From JANNOG01 sp050329415 (GTDB taxonomy: Bacteria > Actinomycetota > Actinomycetes > Actinomycetales > JBBAYJ01): 42,262 nt of DNA. The DNA is taken from contig JBHJOS010000102.1 in assembly GCA_050329415.1 (NCBI GenBank), forward strand, positions 1 to 42,262, written 5' to 3'. This document shows positions 1-7,675 of the stretch, piece by piece; within the stretch, counting starts at the first letter, position 1, and every line of letters begins with the position of its first letter. The position numbers and the translations under genes are program-made. The notes under the pieces are model-generated. The model had not been told where the DNA came from, did no database searches, and saw nothing but the letters and a program-made list of their open reading frames with translations.

Positions 1-1190
1 CCCGCCGCCGCGTCCTCGCCGCCGCCGCCGTCGCCGCCGCGGCCGCGGCCCTCGTCGCCTGCGGCGCCGACGACGGCGACACCGGCGACGAGGGGGACTC
101 CTCGCCCGCCGCGGCGGACGGCGACGGTGCCACCGCGTCGGCGGCCGGCGGCTCCCTGGCCGAGGTCTGCCCGTCGCCCCTGGTGATCCAGACCGACTGG
201 AACCCCGAGGCCGAGCACGGCGCCCTCTACGAGATGATCGGCGACGACCCGCAGGTGGACGCCGAGGCCAAGATCGTGACCGGTCCGCTGGTCGCGGGCG
301 GCGAGGAGACCGGGATCGACCTCGAGATCCGGGTCGGCGGCCCGGCCATCGGCTTCCAGAGCCCGAGCGCGCAGATGTACCTCGACCCCGACATCACCAT
401 GGCCTACGTCAGCACGGACGAGGCCGCCCGGGTCTCGGCCGACCAGCCGACCGTCGCGGTGGTGGCGCCGCTGGAGATCAACCCGCAGATCATCATGTGG
501 GACCCGGAGACCTACCCGGACGTCGAGGGCATCGCCGCCCTCGGCGAGGCGGGCGTGCGCACCCTGTACTTCGAGGGCGCCGCCTACATGGACTACCTCC
601 TCGGGGAGGGCATCCTGGCAGCCGACCAGGTCGACGGCAGCTACAGCGGCACCCCCGAGGTGTTCGTCGCCTCCGGCGGCGAGGTGGCCCAGCAGGGCTT
701 CGCCACGGCCGAGCCGTACATCTACGAGAACGAGGTCACCCAGTGGGCGAAGCCCGTCGACTTCGAGCTCATCCACGACACCGGGTTCCCGGTCTACGCG
801 GCGCCGCTCGCGGTGCGCGCCGGTGAGCTGGAGGACCTGTCGCCGTGCCTCGAGCGGTTCGTCCCGATCGCCCAGCAGGCCCAGGTCGACTACGTCGCCG
901 ACCCCGCCGAGACCAACGAGCTGATCCTCCGGCTGGTCGAGGAGTACGACACCGGGTGGGTGTACTCGGCGGGCGTCGCGGAGTTCTCCGTCGCCCAGCA
1001 GCTGGAGCTCGGCATCGTCGGCAACGGCCCCGACGGGACGCTGGGGAACTTCGACCTCGACCGGGTCCAGGAGGTCCTCGACATCGTCACCCCCCTCTAC
1101 GAGGAGCAGGGAACGCCGGTCGCCGAGGGCCTGGCGCCGGAGGACCTCGTGACCAACGAGTTCGTCGACGAGTCCATCGGCCTGGAGTGA
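1..1190 (+). CDS. ABC transporter substrate-binding lipoprotein (5' end cut off)
   Basis: The first complete codon in frame is at position 3. The translated start is three arginines, an Ala/Val-rich hydrophobic run and the lipobox LVAC followed by Gly, so this is a lipid-anchored exported protein with only the first few residues missing. A linker rich in Asp, Ser and Ala follows, then a mature domain beginning around CPSPLVIQTDWNPEAEH. The QTDW-type opening and the stretch around EGAAYMDYLLGEG resemble periplasmic-binding proteins of the nitrate/sulfonate/thiamine-precursor (NMT1/THI5-SsuA) group, which feed a small organic ligand to an ABC permease. The ligand cannot be read from the sequence. 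Permease and ATPase genes are not in the window and may lie upstream. The stop overlaps the GTG start of the next gene, suggesting one transcript with the FAD oxidase. Confidence 0.82.
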   Translation, partial: RRRVLAAAAVAAAAAALVACGADDGDTGDEGDSSPAAADGDGATASAAGGSLAEVCPSPLVIQTDWNPEAEHGALYEMIGDDPQVDAEAKIVTGPLVAGGEETGIDLEIRVGGPAIGFQSPSAQMYLDPDITMAYVSTDEAARVSADQPTVAVVAPLEINPQIIMWDPETYPDVEGIAALGEAGVRTLYFEGAAYMDYLLGEGILAADQVDGSYSGTPEVFVASGGEVAQQGFATAEPYIYENEVTQWAKPVDFELIHDTGFPVYAAPLAVRAGELEDLSPCLERFVPIAQQAQVDYVADPAETNELILRLVEEYDTGWVYSAGVAEFSVAQQLELGIVGNGPDGTLGNFDLDRVQEVLDIVTPLYEEQGTPVAEGLAPEDLVTNEFVDESIGLE

Positions 1191-2548
1191 GCGACCCGGC
1201 CCCGGCCCCGGCGTCGGGCGCGGGCGCCTGCCGCCGACCGGCCCGGGGCGGCGCGGACGTCGCCGCTCTCGAGCGCGCCCTCGCGGGCGTCCTGGGGGCC
1301 GGCGCCGTGTCGGCCGACCCCGCCGAGCGGCGGGCGGCCTCCACCGACTGGGCCCACCTGTCCCCGGTGCTCGCGGCCCGGCTGCCCGCCGGCACCGCGG
1401 ACCTCGTCGCTCACCCCGGTGACCCGGCCGAGCTGGCGGCGACGGTGGCCCTGGCGCACCGCCACCGGGTGCCGGTGACCGTGCGCGGCAAGGGCACCGG
1501 CAACTACGGGCAGTCGATCCCGTTGCGCGACGGACTCGTGGTCGACACCGGCCGCTGCGACCGGGTCCGCACGGTCGGCGAGGGCTGGGTCCACGCCGAG
1601 CCGGGGGCCACGTTCGTCGCGCTGGAGGCCGCCGCCCGCCGGTCGGGGCAGGAGTTGGCCCTGGTGCCGTCGACGGTGGGGAGCACCGTCGGCGGCTTCC
1701 TGGCCGGGGGCGCGGGCGGCACCGGGTCCCTGGCGAACGGGGCGGTGTGGGACGGCTTCGTCCACGCGCTGGAGGCGGTGCCGTGCACGGACGAGGCGGC
1801 GGCCGTGACCCTCGAGGGCGCGGACTGCCTGCCGATGCTCCACGCCTACGGCGTCACCGGCGTGATCGCCGGGGTGACGGTGGCCCTGCGGCCCCGGCGG
1901 GACTGGACGGCCCTGTTCGCCTCGTTCCCCGCCGACGGCTACCCGGGGGCCACGGCCGCCGCCCTCGCCGTCGCCGCCCTGGACCCGGTGCCGCGGCTGC
2001 TGTCGCTGGACGAGCCGGGGATCGTCGCGGCCTATCCGGTCGACCCGGGGATGCCGCGGGGGCGGCACAGCCTGCGGGCGGTCGTCGACGCCTCGACCGT
2101 CGCCGCCGCGTCCGCCCTGGTGACCGGCCTCGGCGGTACCGTCGAGGAGGTCCGGCCGAAGGGCGTCCCGCTGCTGACGTCGCTGTCGTTCAACCACACC
2201 ACCTACCGGGTGCTGCGGGCCAGACCGGGGATGTGCCACCTCCAGGCCGGCGGGCGGGTGCTCGTCGAGGACCTCGACGCCGTGCGGGCGGTGGCGCCCG
2301 GCCTGCTGCTGCACCTCGACGGGTTCCGCACCCCCGCCGGCGTGGTGCTGGCCGGGATGCTCATGGTGCCGTTCGCCGGCCCGGACGCCCTCGCCGCGAC
2401 CGTCGACGACTTGCGCGCGATCGGGGTCGACGTCGACGTCAGCCCGCACACCTGGGACCTGCACCGCTTCCTCGACCGGATCCGCCCGGCCGCCGCCCGC
2501 TTCGACCCCGACGGCCTCCTCAACCCCGGCAAGCTCCCACCCCCCTGA
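1187..2548 (+). CDS. FAD-binding oxidoreductase (GlcD/VAO-type)
   Basis: This 453-residue protein starts at a GTG that overlaps the upstream stop (GTGA). It has the PCMH-type FAD-binding fold of the vanillyl-alcohol oxidase/glycolate oxidase family. After an N-terminal segment, VTVRGKGTGNYGQSIPL is the pyrophosphate-binding loop. The stretch GSTVGGFLAGGAGGTGSL is the typical second FAD contact. The C-terminus FDPDGLLNPGK matches the GlcD/D-lactate-dehydrogenase ending. Such enzymes oxidise hydroxy acids, alcohols or amines with FAD. No His or Cys that would clearly carry covalent FAD is visible in the loop, so the flavin is probably non-covalent. Translational coupling to a substrate-binding lipoprotein suggests it acts on the imported compound; that is inference, and the substrate is unknown. 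Confidence 0.85.
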   Translation: MSDPAPAPASGAGACRRPARGGADVAALERALAGVLGAGAVSADPAERRAASTDWAHLSPVLAARLPAGTADLVAHPGDPAELAATVALAHRHRVPVTVRGKGTGNYGQSIPLRDGLVVDTGRCDRVRTVGEGWVHAEPGATFVALEAAARRSGQELALVPSTVGSTVGGFLAGGAGGTGSLANGAVWDGFVHALEAVPCTDEAAAVTLEGADCLPMLHAYGVTGVIAGVTVALRPRRDWTALFASFPADGYPGATAAALAVAALDPVPRLLSLDEPGIVAAYPVDPGMPRGRHSLRAVVDASTVAAASALVTGLGGTVEEVRPKGVPLLTSLSFNHTTYRVLRARPGMCHLQAGGRVLVEDLDAVRAVAPGLLLHLDGFRTPAGVVLAGMLMVPFAGPDALAATVDDLRAIGVDVDVSPHTWDLHRFLDRIRPAAARFDPDGLLNPGKLPPP

Positions 2549-2577
2549 CCCACCCCCGCTCCTGCCCCTCGGCCCGA

Positions 2578-2680
2578 CTCCCGCCCGACGGGCACTTCGG
2601 GCGACGCTGGCGCGGCGTGTCGTCGCCCGAAGTGCCCGTCGGGCGGGAGGGAGCGGCGTGTCGTCGCCCGAAGTGCCCGT
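2578..2680. repeat. Palindromic repeat with third direct copy, between convergent genes
   Basis: Positions 2578-2606 and 2621-2649 form a perfect 29-bp inverted repeat around a 14-nt loop. The core arm reads GACGGGCACTTCGGGCGACG. A 28-bp segment that includes most of the right arm (2612-2639) is repeated directly at 2653-2680, a 41-bp period. The element fills most of the 150-bp gap between the FAD oxidase (ending 2548) and the convergent flavoprotein gene (ending 2699). It could act as a bidirectional terminator, but two arms plus a displaced third copy look more like a REP/MITE-type dispersed repeat. No other copy was seen in this window. Confidence 0.85.
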
Positions 2681-2698
2681 TGGGTGATGGAGGGGACG

Positions 2699-4279
2699 TC
2701 AGGGGAGGCGGCGGAGGACGACAGCGGCGGCATTGCGGCCGGCGGCGCCCCAGATCCCGGCACCGGGGAAGGTGCCCGCGCCGGTGAGGAACAGCCCGGG
2801 CAGCGGGGTCTCGTAGCGCGTGAGCTCGCGGTCCCGGCCGACCAGGGCCGCCAGCGGCCCGCCCGAGAACGACGGCGCGTACCCGCGCGGCATCCCGAAG
2901 TCCCGCTCGTAGTCCTCCGGGGTGACGACCCGCCAGGAGGACACCGAGTCCAGGAAACCGGGCTCCAGCAGCTCGGCGTACGCCGACAGCCAGCGCTGCG
3001 GCTCGCCCGACCCCGCCCACCCCCCGGGCAGGGCGTAGGGGGTCCAGAGCGCCTCCAGGCTCAACACGTGCCCGCCGTCCGGGCCGCCCACCCGCAGCGC
3101 CGGGTCGACGGCCGACGGCACCGCCGCCAGCAGCACCGGCCGCTCCGCCACGACGCCCCGGCCCAGCAGCGCGTGGTTCTCCCGCAGCTGCGCCAGCGTG
3201 GGCGCGACCACCAGCTGCGGCGCCAACGGCTCGGCGACCCCGAGGCGTGCCGTCACGCTCTCGTCGAGGTCGCGGAGCTCGGGGCGGCGGGTGACCACCG
3301 CGTCGATCTTGGCCTCGTACCCGTCGCGGCGCGGGCGCAGAGCCCAGCGCCGGGCCGCAGCGGCGAGGGACGGCGGCGGGTGCGCCAGCCAGTCGACGAG
3401 GACCGTGGCCGGGTCGACGGCGGTGACGACGGTCGCGGCCTCGACCACCTCGCCGCCCGCCAGGCGGACGCCGACCACGCGCTCCCCGGACACCAGCACG
3501 CGGTCGACCCGGACCCCGGTCCGGATCCGGCCGCCCGCCGCGCGAAGAGCGCCGGCCAGGGCGGCGGGCAGGGCGCCGCTGCCGCCGACGGGGCGGCCCA
3601 CCGGCACGACGTGCCGCATCGCGTACCCGAGGGCACCCAGCCCGGTCCCGGGCGTCTGCGGCGGGACCCCCCACACGGCGGGTCCGGTGGCAGCCGCCGG
3701 CCCGAGCAGCGCCTCGGCGGTGAAGAACCGCCGCAGCACGTCGGCGGTGCTGCGCCGGCTCCAGTCCAGCAGGCGCGGCAGCGCCGCGGGTGGCCGCGGC
3801 CGTCGGACGAGGCGCGACAGCACCGCCGGGACGGTGGGAGCGGCGGCGGTGAGGTCCAGCAGCAGGCGGGCGACCGGCGCCGCCGCCGCCAGGTACCGGC
3901 GGTAGCCGTCGACCTGGTCGGGGTGGGCGAGCGCCAGGGACTCCAGCGTGCGCTCGACGTCGTGGAAGGAGAACCAGGGCCGGCGGTCCTGCCACGACAT
4001 GTGCAGTCCCGACGGGTCGACGTCGAGGTAGCGCAGCCCGTGGCGCGCCAGGTCGAGCTCCTCGAGGATCGGGGTCGTGCGGACCATGGTGTGGTCGCAG
4101 CTGCAGATGTTGGCGCGCGCCCCGTCCAGGACGTCGACCGTGGACGCGCACCCGCCGACCTCGTCCCTCGCCTCGAGCACCAGCACGTCCAGCCCGGCCC
4201 GGGCCAGGTACGCAGCGCACACCAGGCCGTTGTGCCCGGCCCCCACGACGACCGCGTCGGGGCGGGCCTGGTCCGTCAT
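2699..4279 (-). CDS. NAD(P)/FAD-dependent oxidoreductase, phytoene desaturase-like
   Basis: This 526-residue flavoprotein opens with a Rossmann dinucleotide motif, DAVVVGAGHNGLVCAAYLARAG followed by the acidic strand end VLVLEARDEVGG (full block within residues 9-50). That is the signature of the carotenoid desaturase/PYROXD2 branch of the amine-oxidase superfamily. The C-terminal motif GLFLTGAGTFPGAGIWGAAGRNAA is the second FAD-binding signature of this family. The chosen ATG at 4279 lies 12 residues before the first beta strand; an upstream in-frame start at 4339 would add an unusual basic leader. Members perform desaturation, isomerisation or saturation of polyenes, but many actinobacterial homologues have no known substrate. 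No crtB-like synthase is adjacent, so a carotenoid role is not supported. The amidohydrolase lies upstream on the same strand, 73 bp away. Confidence 0.85.
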   Translation of the reverse strand: MTDQARPDAVVVGAGHNGLVCAAYLARAGLDVLVLEARDEVGGCASTVDVLDGARANICSCDHTMVRTTPILEELDLARHGLRYLDVDPSGLHMSWQDRRPWFSFHDVERTLESLALAHPDQVDGYRRYLAAAAPVARLLLDLTAAAPTVPAVLSRLVRRPRPPAALPRLLDWSRRSTADVLRRFFTAEALLGPAAATGPAVWGVPPQTPGTGLGALGYAMRHVVPVGRPVGGSGALPAALAGALRAAGGRIRTGVRVDRVLVSGERVVGVRLAGGEVVEAATVVTAVDPATVLVDWLAHPPPSLAAAARRWALRPRRDGYEAKIDAVVTRRPELRDLDESVTARLGVAEPLAPQLVVAPTLAQLRENHALLGRGVVAERPVLLAAVPSAVDPALRVGGPDGGHVLSLEALWTPYALPGGWAGSGEPQRWLSAYAELLEPGFLDSVSSWRVVTPEDYERDFGMPRGYAPSFSGGPLAALVGRDRELTRYETPLPGLFLTGAGTFPGAGIWGAAGRNAAAVVLRRLP

Positions 4280-4352
4280 CCCACCGATCCTGGGCCTGCG
4301 GCATTGCCTCGGCGTTACGGCCGTGGATCCACCGGGCACGCGGGCCGGGCCG

Positions 4353-5741
4353 TCATGGGAGGACGCGGCGGGTCGCTGCGCCGGGCCGGCCGACCAGGAT
4401 CCGGCGCAGCGCCCCGCCGGCCGCCCGGGCGACGGGAGAGGTGAGCTCGCCGTCGCGCACGACGACCCGCCCCGCCACGACGACGTGCCGCGGCCGCCGT
4501 CCGGGGGCGGCCCACAGCAGGCCCGCGACCGGGTCGGCCACGCCGGCGTCCAGCACGGTCGAGACGTCCCACACGCAGAGGTCGGCGGCGGCCCCCGGGC
4601 GCAGGTGTCCCAGATCCGATCGGTCCAGGCCCGTGGCCGACCCCGCGGTGGCGGCGGTCAACAGCTCGCGGGCGGCCAGCGGCCGGGCCCCGAGGGGCGC
4701 CAGCGGTGCCACCTGCATCGCCAGCCGGGCGTCGGCGAGCAGGTGGCCTGCGTCGTTGCTGCCGCCGCCGCTGGTGCCGAGCCCCACCGGCACCCCGGCG
4801 TCGAGCAGGGCCGCCACCGGGGCGACGCCCCAGCCCATGGGCAGGTCGCAGCCGGGGGCGTGGGTCGCGCTCACGCCGGCCACGGCGAGCCGGGAGACCT
4901 CGGTGGCCGTGATGCCGCACAGGTGGGCGAGCGTGACGTCGGGCGCCAGCCAACCCCACTCGCCGAGCAGGTCCAGCGGGCGGCGGCCGTACCGTTCCGC
5001 TGCCACGGCGACATCGACCTGCTCGTTCGCCTGGGTCCGCCGGCGCAGCCCGCGCCGCGCCGCGACCTCGCCGAGCAGCGCGAAGGTCTCCGGGGAGTCG
5101 CTGTGCACCCCGGCCGGGCCCACGGCGACCTGCAGCATCCCGTCCGTCGTCACCCCGCCCGTCGCGTCGCCGACAAGAGCCGCCGCGGCGGCGTCGGCGC
5201 TCGCGGCGGCTCGCTCGGGGTCGTCGCCCGCGCTGCCCCGGACGAGAACGAGCCGGGTCCCGGACTCCCGGGCCGCGGTGACGACGGCTCGTGCCAGGGG
5301 CACGCCGTCGCCGGAGCCCGCGGGCCACGTGAGGTGGTGGTCGGCGACCGTCGTCACCCCCGACAGCAGGGACTCCGCGAGACCGGCGAGGGCCGCCGCA
5401 TGGACCAGCTCGGCGTCCACACCGACCCCGCGGTAGGCGGCCGCCATCGCGGGGAGCCAGCGCGCCATCGGCACGCCGCGGGTGCCGGGCAGCGTGCGGA
5501 ACGCGGTCTGGAGCAGGTGGTGGTGGGCGTTGACCAGGCCGGGGGTCACGACGCAGCCGGTCGCGTCCAGCAGGTCGGCCCTGGGCGGCGGGGCGGCCGG
5601 GCGGAGGTCGCGGCCGTGCGTGCCGACCGGCGCCGCGCCGGTCGGTGCAGCGGCGACCGCGGCCCCGTCGCACACGACGTCACCTCCCGCCTCGGCGCCG
5701 TCACCGGAGACGACGGCCAGGGCCCCGCGGACGACGAGCAC
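4353..5741 (-). CDS. Amidohydrolase family protein (ATZ/TRZ, 8-oxoguanine deaminase-like) with altered metal site
   Basis: This 462-residue protein has the layout of the ATZ/TRZ subgroup that includes 8-oxoguanine deaminase and hydroxyatrazine hydrolases. It has a beta-sandwich strand VLVVRGALAV, the strand-1 metal motif GLVNAHHHLLQT, the strand-4 region GVTTVADHH, the strand-6 histidine in TLAHLCG, and the region GVAPVAALLDAGVPVGLG. Two expected ligands are changed. Where relatives have HTHLAE (strand-5 His) this protein reads RTQANE. Where relatives have GLGVDGSASND or GLGTDG (strand-8 Asp) it reads GLGTSGGGSND. The GTG at 5741 was chosen because the first strand begins immediately there; an upstream start at 5882 would overlap the divergent creatininase gene. 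Either the enzyme uses a different metal arrangement or it has lost hydrolase activity. Family assignment is firm; function is open. Confidence 0.82.
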   Translation of the reverse strand: MLVVRGALAVVSGDGAEAGGDVVCDGAAVAAAPTGAAPVGTHGRDLRPAAPPPRADLLDATGCVVTPGLVNAHHHLLQTAFRTLPGTRGVPMARWLPAMAAAYRGVGVDAELVHAAALAGLAESLLSGVTTVADHHLTWPAGSGDGVPLARAVVTAARESGTRLVLVRGSAGDDPERAAASADAAAAALVGDATGGVTTDGMLQVAVGPAGVHSDSPETFALLGEVAARRGLRRRTQANEQVDVAVAAERYGRRPLDLLGEWGWLAPDVTLAHLCGITATEVSRLAVAGVSATHAPGCDLPMGWGVAPVAALLDAGVPVGLGTSGGGSNDAGHLLADARLAMQVAPLAPLGARPLAARELLTAATAGSATGLDRSDLGHLRPGAAADLCVWDVSTVLDAGVADPVAGLLWAAPGRRPRHVVVAGRVVVRDGELTSPVARAAGGALRRILVGRPGAATRRVLP

Positions 5742-5812
5742 CCGCGGCAGGCTGCCAGCAGGGCGTACCCGTGCCGTTGCGGCGGCGAAACCGGCGTGTG
5801 ACGCCGCGGCCC

Positions 5813-5827
5813 TACGGTGGCCGACCG
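5813..5827 (+). promoter_or_regulatory. Candidate -10 element for a leaderless creatininase-family transcript
   Basis: TACGGT at 5813-5818 fits the TAnnnT pattern of actinobacterial -10 boxes. It ends 8 bp before the GTG at 5827, which would place the transcription start at or next to the start codon. No convincing -35 is seen and there is no Shine-Dalgarno sequence, consistent with a leaderless mRNA. The divergent amidohydrolase starts at 5741, so this 85-bp gap must hold both promoters. Confidence 0.4.
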
Positions 5828-6606
5828 TGGTGACGAGACGCTTCGCCGACCTCAGCGGGCCCGCGCTCGCGAGCCGGCTCACCCCGCACTCGGTGCTGGT
5901 CCAGCCGGTGGGTGCGATCGAGCACCACGGCCCCCACCTCCCGCTGTCGTGTGACCTGCTGGTCGCCGACGCCCTGGCGTCTGCCGTGGTCGAGGCCCGC
6001 GGTGAGAACCTCGACCTCTGGCTGCTGCCGCCGCTGGCCTACACGAAGTCGAACGAGCACGCCTGGGCGCCCGGCACGGTGTGGCTGTCGGCGCCGACCT
6101 TGCTCGCCGTGCTGGGCGACGTCGCCCGGTCGCTGGCGACGACCCCGGCTCGGCGGCTGGTCCTCCTCAACGGCCATGGCGGGAACTCGGCCCTGCTCCA
6201 GGTCGCCTGTCGCGACATCCGGCTGGCCACCGGGATGCGCACGTTCCTCATGCATCCCGGGGTGCCGACGGACCAGGGTGGGGCCTCGCCCGCCGGGGAG
6301 CTGGGCATGGGCGTGCACGGCGGGACCGACGAGACCTCCGTCGTCCTGCACCTGCGCCCGGACCTCGTCGACCTGTCGCTCGCGGTGCGCAGCGTTCCGG
6401 AGCACCTCGCCGGGAACACGTACGTGCGGTTCGGGGGACCGGTGAGCTTCGGCTGGACGTCGGACGACTTCGGGACCCGGGGTGTCATCGGGGACCCGAC
6501 CGCCGCCACCCCGGAGCGCGGGAAGCAGTTGTGGGAGGCGATGCTGACGGCGGCCGGCGAGGCGCTCACCGAGATCGCCGCCTTCGACCCAGCGCCGCCT
6601 GGCTGA
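5827..6606 (+). CDS. Creatininase family protein
   Basis: This 259-residue protein carries the complete creatininase/MftE/FAPy-deformylase metal-site set. QPVGAIEHHGPHLPLSCD supplies the E-x-H and Asp ligands. LLNGHGGNS supplies a His. HGGTDETS supplies the second Glu. The segment YTKSNEHAWAPGTVWLS is typical of actinobacterial members. The family hydrolyses cyclic amides or trims peptides at a binuclear metal site. No mycofactocin precursor (mftA) or radical-SAM gene is nearby, so an MftE role is not supported. Start is GTG 5827 (or the adjacent GTG 5830); both are possible. It is divergent from the amidohydrolase, and the two may process the same nitrogen-containing compound, which is inference. 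Confidence 0.87.
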   Translation: MVTRRFADLSGPALASRLTPHSVLVQPVGAIEHHGPHLPLSCDLLVADALASAVVEARGENLDLWLLPPLAYTKSNEHAWAPGTVWLSAPTLLAVLGDVARSLATTPARRLVLLNGHGGNSALLQVACRDIRLATGMRTFLMHPGVPTDQGGASPAGELGMGVHGGTDETSVVLHLRPDLVDLSLAVRSVPEHLAGNTYVRFGGPVSFGWTSDDFGTRGVIGDPTAATPERGKQLWEAMLTAAGEALTEIAAFDPAPPG

Positions 6607-6874
6607 CCCGCTCGGCGTCCGCGCCGGGGTTCCCCTCTACTGGTCGTTGCAGGGTGCAACTTGCACAGGGCAACAATTTGAGAGGGGAACGTCCGATCCC
6701 TGACACGGAGCCGTCGTCGCCAGTCGGATGATCGCCCTGGGGGACTGGGTTCAGACCCCATCGACGACGACCTCGACCACCGTCCCCGGGGTCCTGACGT
6801 TGGACGTCGTGGTGTGGATCGTAGTCTGCCCGTCGACAGCCCACCGAGGTCCGATCACTGGTGACCCGTGACGG
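6607..6874. other. Gene-free stretch with a nested palindrome (6629-6690)
   Basis: No credible gene lies in this 268-bp gap. Starting 23 bp after the creatininase stop there is a concentric imperfect palindrome with three perfect stems. The outer stem GTTCCCCTCT/AGAGGGGAAC is at 6629-6638/6681-6690. The middle stem GTTGC/GCAAC is at 6646-6650/6670-6674. The inner stem GTGCAA/TTGCAC is at 6654-6659/6661-6666. All are centred near 6660. As RNA it would fold into one long hairpin and could terminate the creatininase transcript; as DNA it resembles a recombination or mobile-element remnant. It is richer in A+T than its surroundings. The remainder (6691-6874) shows nothing that could be assigned. 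Confidence 0.7.
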
Positions 6875-7315
6875 TCACACCCGTCCGGGTGAGACGACGG
6901 GGAGGCCGGCAGCGGACGCCGCGGCGCGCTGCCGTCGGTCGTAGGTGATGAAGGCTTCGACCTGGTCACCGAGGAGTCGGGCGGTGGCGACGTGGAGCGC
7001 ATCGAGGGACCGGAGGACAGGGTTCGGCTCTCTCACGGCAGCGTCGATGATGTCAGCGGCCAGGCCGACGAAACCGAGATGATCGACCGTGTCGAGGGCG
7101 TCCAGGAGCATCGCGGGGGCCACGCGCCGCACCGCTCTCATGAGTTCCAGTCGAAGGATCTCGGAACTCACCCACGGCGTGCTGTCGCGGGTGCCGTCGA
7201 ACATGTCGAACAGATCCGCCGAGTGCTCCTCCTCGATGAGCAGTTTGGCTGCTGCGGACGTGTCGACGTAGTAGATCCGAGAGGACGGGTGCGACACCGG
7301 GACGTGCGCTGTCAT
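6875..7315 (-). CDS. vapC: PIN-domain ribonuclease toxin (VapC family)
   Basis: This 146-residue protein has the PIN-domain layout. YYVDTSAAAKLLIEEE (first catalytic Asp and nearby acids) sits at residues 15-30. SSEILRLELMRAV carries the conserved Glu, LRSLDALHVATA the second Asp, and AFITYDRRQ the last Asp. PIN toxins cleave tRNA, rRNA or mRNA with a metal ion and are held in check by a cognate antitoxin. Its ATG at 7315 lies 2 bp after the antitoxin stop, the usual antitoxin-first order. Base composition is visibly less GC-rich than the flanking genes, which fits horizontal acquisition. The gene appears complete. Confidence 0.9.
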   Translation of the reverse strand: MTAHVPVSHPSSRIYYVDTSAAAKLLIEEEHSADLFDMFDGTRDSTPWVSSEILRLELMRAVRRVAPAMLLDALDTVDHLGFVGLAADIIDAAVREPNPVLRSLDALHVATARLLGDQVEAFITYDRRQRAAASAAGLPVVSPGRV

Positions 7316-7317
7316 CG

Positions 7318-7596
7318 TCAGTAGCGCTCCTCGTTCCGCATCTCCTCGAGTGCCTGACCGAGCGAGACGCCGTCGACGTGGATCGGCGGTCGCAGTGGGC
7401 CACGCCGGACGGCGCGCCTCGCGAGGTCGGCGGCGACGAGACGGTCGAAGGGACTGGGGTCAGGAGGCGTCGCGACCGGGACGATCCTGGCCACGGGTGC
7501 CCCCCGGTCCGTGACGTCGACGGACTCCCCGAGACGGACCCGATCGATGACACCGCGAGTGTCGTGACGAAGTTCGCGAAGACCGACCTGGGGCAC
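7318..7596 (-). CDS. vapB: Phd/YefM-type antitoxin (VapB partner)
   Basis: A small protein of 92 residues from the chosen start. Its N-terminal half, QVGLRELRHDTRGVIDRVR then GESVDVTDRGAPVARIVPV, matches the Phd/YefM DNA-binding fold of type II antitoxins. The C-terminal part (SLGQALEEMRNEERY) is the likely toxin-binding helix. GTG 7596 was chosen because a GAGGAA ribosome-binding site ends 7 nt upstream; a GTG at 7611 would add five residues. The toxin follows after 2 bp. Antitoxins of this type normally repress their own promoter. Confidence 0.86.
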   Translation of the reverse strand: MPQVGLRELRHDTRGVIDRVRLGESVDVTDRGAPVARIVPVATPPDPSPFDRLVAADLARRAVRRGPLRPPIHVDGVSLGQALEEMRNEERY

Positions 7597-7612
7597 CACC
7601 TTGTTCCTCACC

Positions 7613-7639
7613 GGTCGAACGTATCACATTGATGGTCGA
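7613..7639 (-). promoter_or_regulatory. Possible autoregulated promoter/operator of the toxin-antitoxin pair
   Basis: The gap between the antitoxin and divergent rarA contains two direct GGTCGA copies at 7613-7618 and 7634-7639, 21 bp apart (about two helical turns). Between them, on the minus strand, TGATAC (7626-7621) could be a -10 box. This spacing would suit co-operative binding of a Phd-type antitoxin. No strong -35 is visible. The assignment rests on layout only. Confidence 0.35.
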
Positions 7640-7675
7640 CATCCACTCGTCTGTGCGCAGGCGTACCGTTCGGGG

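Noticed and set aside
2699..4279. Carotenoid biosynthesis locus
   Set aside because: Only one desaturase-like flavoprotein, with no phytoene synthase, cyclase or prenyl synthase nearby.
5827..6606. Creatininase protein as MftE of a mycofactocin system
   Set aside because: No mftA precursor, radical-SAM maturase or other mft gene is within the window.
6741..6780. tRNA-like T-arm (TGGG-TTCAGAC-CCCA) followed by a CCA-like end
   Set aside because: Only a 4-bp T-stem forms. The matching acceptor 5' strand would sit too close (under 60 nt), and there is no anticodon or D arm, so it is not a tRNA; an att remnant cannot be shown.
6755..6857. Minus-strand reading frame with a protein-like end (VDGQTTIHTTTSN ... 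VVEVVVDGV)
   Set aside because: No start or ribosome-binding site outside the toxin gene, no recognised domain; at most a decayed fragment.
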